The position numbers and the translations under genes were made by a program. Below, piece by piece: positions 32,315 to 35,680 of a stretch of 35,680 bases of DNA. The stretch's first letter is position 1, and each line of letters begins with the position of its first letter. This DNA comes from Streptomyces pseudogriseolus (GTDB lineage Bacteria; Actinomycetota; Actinomycetes; Streptomycetales; Streptomycetaceae): contig MUNG01000141.1 in the NCBI GenBank assembly GCA_002154585.1, positions 1 to 35,680 on the forward strand. The letters run 5' to 3'. The notes under the pieces are model-generated. The model was given only the letters and a program-made list of their open reading frames with translations, did not search any database and had not been told where the DNA came from.

Positions 32315-33116
32315 ACCGAACACGCCGGACCCCTTCGGGGAGGCCCCGCCTCCGGAGCCCCTGCGCGTGGTGGTGGCCGACGACAACCCCGTGGTCCGCG
32401 CGGGCCTGACCGCCCTCCTCACCGCCCGGGACGACCTGGAGGTCGTCGCGGAGGCGGCGGACGGCAGGGAGGCGTACGAGGCGACGCTCGCGCACGGCCC
32501 GGACGTGGTGCTGCTGGACGTCCGCATGCCGGGGGTCGACGGCCTCGCGGCCCTCCCGCACCTGGTGCCGCTGACGGCGGTGCTGATGCTGACGTACAGC
32601 GGGGAGTCGGACATCGTCCACGAGGCACTGCGCCGGGGCGCGAACGGGTATCTGGTGCACGGTGAGTTCACACCGGACGAACTGGTGACGGCGGTACGGG
32701 ACGCGAGGAGCGGGAGGCCGCACTTGACACCGACGGCGGCGGGGAGATTGCTGGCGCAATTACGGTCGGGGGGTGACGCAGATTCCGCTTTCGTCGGCAC
32801 GCGGGAGGGCAGTTGGCGGCTTCCCGCCGCTACTTCGACGAAAAACCTTTCGCAAGTGCAACCGGATATGGCACAGTCGATGTCTGACAGGTCGACATAC
32901 GGGCTGAGTGCGAGGGAGGCGGAGATCATGGAGCTCATCGCGTCCGGCATGAGCAACCAGCAGATCGCCGCCACCTGCTTCATCAGCGAGAAGACGGTCA
33001 AGAACCACATCAACCGCATCTTCGCGAAGCTGCACAGCACGAGCCGCGCGGAGGCCACGGCGAAGTGGCGCGGGAGCCAGGGGAGTTCGACCCGATACGG
33101 GGGTGGTCGGTGGTGA
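32304..33116 (+). CDS. NarL/LuxR response regulator with a TTA codon
   Basis: A 270-residue protein. The receiver (residues 18-135) has VVVADDNPVVRAGLTALL and phospho-acceptor Asp72 in VVLLDVRMPGVDGL. The LuxR helix-turn-helix (about 200-262) is YGLSAREAEIMELIASGMSN, QQIAATCFISEKTVKNHINR. Codon 153 is TTA (32760-32762), so translation probably needs the bldA tRNA. The linker between the domains (about 32766-32890) has unusual codons (ACG AAA AAC CTT TCG CAA and so on) and lower GC than its surroundings. That suggests a recent insertion or a fast-evolving linker. It is cotranscribed with the kinase and likely controls the pilus genes on either side. Confidence 0.92.
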   Translation: MTGEPNTPDPFGEAPPPEPLRVVVADDNPVVRAGLTALLTARDDLEVVAEAADGREAYEATLAHGPDVVLLDVRMPGVDGLAALPHLVPLTAVLMLTYSGESDIVHEALRRGANGYLVHGEFTPDELVTAVRDARSGRPHLTPTAAGRLLAQLRSGGDADSAFVGTREGSWRLPAATSTKNLSQVQPDMAQSMSDRSTYGLSAREAEIMELIASGMSNQQIAATCFISEKTVKNHINRIFAKLHSTSRAEATAKWRGSQGSSTRYGGGRW

Positions 33117-33175
33117 GGCGCACACCGACGACGCGCTGGGCCCGCCTTTGGGTCCGGAAATGGGCCCCGGGACCC

Positions 33176-33204
33176 TTGAGGCGCCCGACCCCCCCCTCGT
33201 ACGG
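33176..33204 (+). promoter_or_regulatory. Promoter of the Flp pilin gene
   Basis: TTGAGG (33176-33181) and TACGGT (33199-33204) with a 17-bp spacer form a good housekeeping-type promoter. The leader to the pilin ATG would be about 55 nt and contains GGAGGGG before the start. A separate promoter fits the high output expected for the major pilin. Confidence 0.65.
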
Positions 33205-33266
33205 TGCCGAGGTCGACAGCGGCCCCGGGACCCAGGCCGCCACCGCGTCAGCCGGAGGGGAACACC

Positions 33267-33467
33267 ATGGGCAACTGGATCAACACGACGGTCACGTACC
33301 TCCAGTCCCGCGCAGCCCGTCGCGACGACCGTGGCCAGACGGCGGTGGAGTACCTGGGGATCATCGCGGTGGTGGTGGCGATCGTGCTGGCGATCACGGG
33401 GACGGACATCGGGCAGACGATCTTCAACGCCATCACCGACAAGATCAGCGAAGTCACCGGCGGCTGA
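33267..33467 (+). CDS. flp: Flp-type major pilin
   Basis: A 66-residue prepilin from ATG 33267, with GGAGGGG about 6 nt upstream. The leader is 23 residues and positively charged (RAARRDDRG). Cleavage is expected after Gly23 (DDRG, then QTAVEYLGIIAVVV), with Glu28 at +5, the Flp/Tad prepilin signature. A single hydrophobic helix and a short tail (DIGQTIFNAITDKISEVTGG) follow. No prepilin peptidase gene lies in the window, so processing must rely on one elsewhere. Confidence 0.93.
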   Translation: MGNWINTTVTYLQSRAARRDDRGQTAVEYLGIIAVVVAIVLAITGTDIGQTIFNAITDKISEVTGG

Positions 33468-34096
33468 CGCGGCGACGGCGCTTCGACGATTCAGGGCAGG
33501 CATTCCCCATCTACATCACGGTAGTGGGGGGCTTGCTCTTCCTGGCGTTCGCCTACCTGGCAGTCGGCCAAGCCGCAGCGAACAGGAACGGCGCCCAGAC
33601 CGCCGCCGACGCGGCGGCGCTCGCGGCTGCCCAGGAGCGGCGTGACCAGCTGGCCGGGGCGTGGCTGGAGAACCTGCTCGACCCCGAGAAGTGGCAGGAC
33701 GTCTTCGACGGCATGGCGGACGGACTCACGCCGTCCTGCTGGAGGGCCGAGCAATTGGCGGCAAGCAACGACGCCTCGGTCCTGAGCTGCAACGCGGACG
33801 GCCTCCTCGGCTACACGGTCGAAGTGCAGACGAACAAGACGGTCGGGGACTCCATCGTGCCCGGCACCGAGACGAAGAGGTCTCGGGCGACTGCCACCGC
33901 CGTGATCGAGTCCCGTTGCGGTTTCGAGCTCCCCGCCGGCGGCGAAGGGGAGGCGGACGCGGAGGAGAAGGAAGAGCCGGAAGAGCTCCCCACGCTCAAC
34001 TGCAAGGGCGGAGTCGACTGGGAACTGGACCCGGAGACGCCCGACGATCTGCTACCACAGCCCGAGGATCTCTTCGACGTGCACCTGGCCGACTGA
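33464..34096 (+). CDS. TadG-like pilus protein, apparent CTG start
   Basis: The frame carries RRRFDDSGQAFPIYITVVGG, then LLFLAFAYLAVGQAA, a TadG/TadE-type N-terminal helix, then an outer domain with Cys residues (TPSCWRAEQ, VLSCNADG, ESRCGFEL, TLNCKGGV) and an acidic tail. No ATG, GTG or TTG suits this N-terminus: upstream the frame only shadows the pilin gene. The CTG at 33464 overlaps the pilin stop as CTGA, the same geometry as the ATGA/GTGA overlaps elsewhere here, and would give LTRRRRFDDSGQ as N-terminus (210 residues). TadG proteins anchor the pilus to the envelope. Confidence 0.7.
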   Translation: MTRRRRFDDSGQAFPIYITVVGGLLFLAFAYLAVGQAAANRNGAQTAADAAALAAAQERRDQLAGAWLENLLDPEKWQDVFDGMADGLTPSCWRAEQLAASNDASVLSCNADGLLGYTVEVQTNKTVGDSIVPGTETKRSRATATAVIESRCGFELPAGGEGEADAEEKEEPEELPTLNCKGGVDWELDPETPDDLLPQPEDLFDVHLAD

Positions 34097-34129
34097 CAAG
34101 CAAACGACGAGTGACTGAGGATGCAGGGT

Positions 34130-34711
34130 ATGAGCGTTCGGTTCACAACGAGGGCCCGTAGCGGGGCCGTCGCGCTGGTTGTTGCGGCCGGACTGGCCCT
34201 CGGAGCGGCCGGCTGCGGCGGTGGCAACGATGACGACGGCAAGCCGGAGAGCAACGCCTCCACATCTCAAGAACGCGGGTCCGAACCGAGTGCGCAGGAG
34301 AACGAAGCCGCGGAGACGCTCGCGGAGCTCAGAGGGCCGGACGGCTTGCTGCTCCAGGTCACCTCGGCGGAGCGGGACGGCGGTGGCTTCGTCACGGTCA
34401 ACGGGACGTTGAAGAACGACAGCGACGAGTCACTGAACCTCCCCGCGCAGCTGAGTGGCAACGAGACCGAGGTCATCCGCAACGGCCGATCGCTCGGCGG
34501 GGCGACATTGGTCGACAGCAAGGGCAAGAAGCGCTACTACGTCCTGCGCGACACGGACGGACGCCCACTGACGACCACGGGCATCACCGGAATCAAGTCC
34601 GGCGAGTCGGTGCCGGTCTTCATGCAGTTCCCCGCGCCGCCCACCGACACGGTGGAGGTATCCCTTCAGTTGCCCATGTTCGCCAGCGGCACCATCCAGA
34701 TCTCTGGGTGA
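34130..34711 (+). CDS. Putative lipoprotein of the pilus locus
   Basis: A 193-residue precursor. ATG 34130 is preferred over ATG 34121 because GAGG lies at a suitable distance. The signal sequence is AVALVVAAGLALGAAGCGGG with a lipobox-like AAGC; the next residues are acidic and Ser/Asn-rich. The outer domain (LRGPDGLLLQVTSAERDGGG, then VTVNGTLKNDSDESLNL) looks beta-sandwich-like, similar to DUF4352-type domains, but that is uncertain. It sits between the TadG-like and OmpA-domain genes, so it probably acts at the outer face of the membrane near the pilus. Confidence 0.75.
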   Translation: MSVRFTTRARSGAVALVVAAGLALGAAGCGGGNDDDGKPESNASTSQERGSEPSAQENEAAETLAELRGPDGLLLQVTSAERDGGGFVTVNGTLKNDSDESLNLPAQLSGNETEVIRNGRSLGGATLVDSKGKKRYYVLRDTDGRPLTTTGITGIKSGESVPVFMQFPAPPTDTVEVSLQLPMFASGTIQISG

Positions 34712-34718
34712 GGCGGGA

Positions 34719-35333
34719 ATGACACACACGCGCCTCCTTCTCATCGGTACGCTCGCCACCCTGTTGGCCGCCGGCCCGGCCGTGGCGTACGCCGACGACG
34801 GGCCGAGCGTCCCGCCGGGCACGGAAGCCAGCGCCTCCGCGCCCGTGGAACTGGACCCCAACGACCCGGACCTGAAGCTCCCGGACGGGGCCACCCTCGC
34901 GGAGCCGAAGGTGCTGGACATCAAGTCCGTCGTCGAGGACCAGAGCGGGGACGAGCGCCGCGAGGACACGAACACGAACGTGACGTTCGCCCTCCAGGCG
35001 GAGGTCCTCTTCGGCAAGGACAGCGCCAAGATCTCGGCGCAGGCGAGGTCCCGTATCAGCGTGATCGCGAACGAGATCAAGACGCAGAACGCGACCCGCA
35101 TCCGCGTCTTCGGCTTCACGGACAACCTCGGCTCGTCCGCGCACGGCGACGTGCTGTCCCGCAAGCGGGCCAACGCGGTGCACGGCATCCTCGAACAGGA
35201 GCTGAGCGACGCGAACATCACGTACGAGGTGCGCGGTTACGGGGAGGACTACCCGATCGCCGACAACTCGACGGAGGAGGGCCGGAAGAAGAACCGACGG
35301 GTGGAGATCTCGTTCCCGCGCGGGGCGAGCTGA
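34719..35333 (+). CDS. Secreted OmpA-domain protein
   Basis: A 204-residue precursor with a signal peptide (LLLIGTLATLLAAGPAVAYA). After an acidic linker, residues about 85-200 are an OmpA-like domain: VTFALQAEVLFGKDSAKISA, then IRVFGFTDNLGSSAHGDVLS, RKRANAVHGILEQEL and GRKKNRRVEISF. OmpA domains bind peptidoglycan in diderms. In a monoderm with no outer membrane, it probably tethers the pilus machinery to the wall. It is 7 bp after the lipoprotein gene and ends 6 bp before the convergent DUF192 gene. Confidence 0.88.
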   Translation: MTHTRLLLIGTLATLLAAGPAVAYADDGPSVPPGTEASASAPVELDPNDPDLKLPDGATLAEPKVLDIKSVVEDQSGDERREDTNTNVTFALQAEVLFGKDSAKISAQARSRISVIANEIKTQNATRIRVFGFTDNLGSSAHGDVLSRKRANAVHGILEQELSDANITYEVRGYGEDYPIADNSTEEGRKKNRRVEISFPRGAS

Positions 35334-35339
35334 GCGGGC

Positions 35340-35680
35340 TCAGACGCGGGGGAGCACACGCACCTCCACCACCGCTCCGACGCCGAGCCCCCACCCCGCC
35401 ATGGCCCCCGCCTCGGCCTCGATGACATGCCGTGCCCGGACGCGGGGCCGCCCGAGCCGTCCGGGCGGCATGGTGCGCACGGCGAGCACGCGGAGTCGGT
35501 GGTCCAGGTAGGCGACGTCGATGGGCATGCGCATACGGAAGGTGTGGATGCTGTTGGCGGGGGAGAGCAGCAGCGCGCCTTCCAGGCTCTCCCGCCCGAG
35601 CAGTCCGCGCGTCCGCGCCCGGTAGGAGGCCGCGATCTCGAGCGGCACGCGCGCGCCGACGTCCCCGTCCGGCCCCCGCA
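35340..35680 (-). CDS. DUF192-family protein, N-terminus off the window
   Basis: Residues from MPLEIAASYRARTRGLLGRE through SPANSIHTFRMRMPIDVAYL, DHRLRVLAVRTMPPGRLG match DUF192. GTG at 35648 could start a 102-residue protein, but the frame stays open to the window edge (RGPDGDVGAR precedes), and DUF192 proteins usually have residues before this point. The true start is probably outside. It is convergent with the OmpA gene. Confidence 0.8.
   Translation of the reverse strand, partial: RGPDGDVGARVPLEIAASYRARTRGLLGRESLEGALLLSPANSIHTFRMRMPIDVAYLDHRLRVLAVRTMPPGRLGRPRVRARHVIEAEAGAMAGWGLGVGAVVEVRVLPRV

Noticed and set aside
34719-35333. Evidence for an outer membrane from the OmpA domain
   Set aside because: OmpA-like wall-binding domains also occur in actinobacteria, and all other genes fit a Streptomyces.

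Overview
The window looks like a Streptomyces (or very close actinomycete) chromosome. It is very GC-rich with strongly G/C-biased third codon positions, uses GTG starts and ATGA/GTGA stop-start overlaps often, and carries a SigE-type sigma factor and a Gram-positive Tad pilus locus. TTA leucine codons are almost absent; I found two, in a macro-domain gene and in a LuxR-type response regulator. No rRNA, tRNA, CRISPR array, integrase or IS element was found.

Region 1 (1-3117) is a catabolic block on the + strand: the 3' end of a PfkB-type sugar kinase, an IclR regulator, RidA and a GntP-type sugar-acid permease. A 30-bp perfect palindrome (3133-3162) closes it.

Region 2 (about 3247-16892) is the part most likely to be an under-described system. 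It is a dense cluster of conflict/programmed-death type genes between ordinary housekeeping genes. Operon A (+) encodes a macro-domain (ADP-ribose-binding) protein, an MbcA/Xre-type antitoxin, a RES-domain NAD+-degrading toxin and a 1404-residue TPR-CHAT protease. A caspase-like protease (-) converges on it and the two stops overlap. Divergent from the caspase, on the + strand, come a 173-residue unknown protein, a coiled-coil protein with a C-terminal membrane hairpin, two small unknown proteins and a Ycf46-type AAA ATPase; the last four are tightly spaced. Two clan CD proteases, an NAD+-cleaving toxin and a macro domain together suggest a stress- or phage-triggered suicide network. That reading is inference from domain content and layout.

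Region 3 (16985-23372) returns to typical Streptomyces genes: an acidic conserved protein behind a possibly leaderless promoter, an Nramp-related transporter lacking the metal-site motifs, a SigE-family ECF sigma factor with its membrane partner (the region upstream holds three 21-bp tandem repeats), a YfbM/DUF1877 protein, and a secreted GH18 chitinase. The chitinase promoter carries the paired 12-bp repeats typical of Streptomyces chitinase genes.

Region 4 (23793-35333) is a complete-looking actinobacterial Tad/Flp pilus locus: a zinc-ribbon protein, CpaB, TadZ/CpaE, two TadE pseudopilins, TadA, TadB, TadC, a NarL-type two-component system (the regulator has a TTA codon, so it is probably bldA-dependent), a Flp pilin behind a good promoter, a TadG-like protein that appears to start at CTG, a lipoprotein and an OmpA-domain protein. 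No prepilin peptidase lies in the window. A DUF192 gene runs off the right edge on the - strand.
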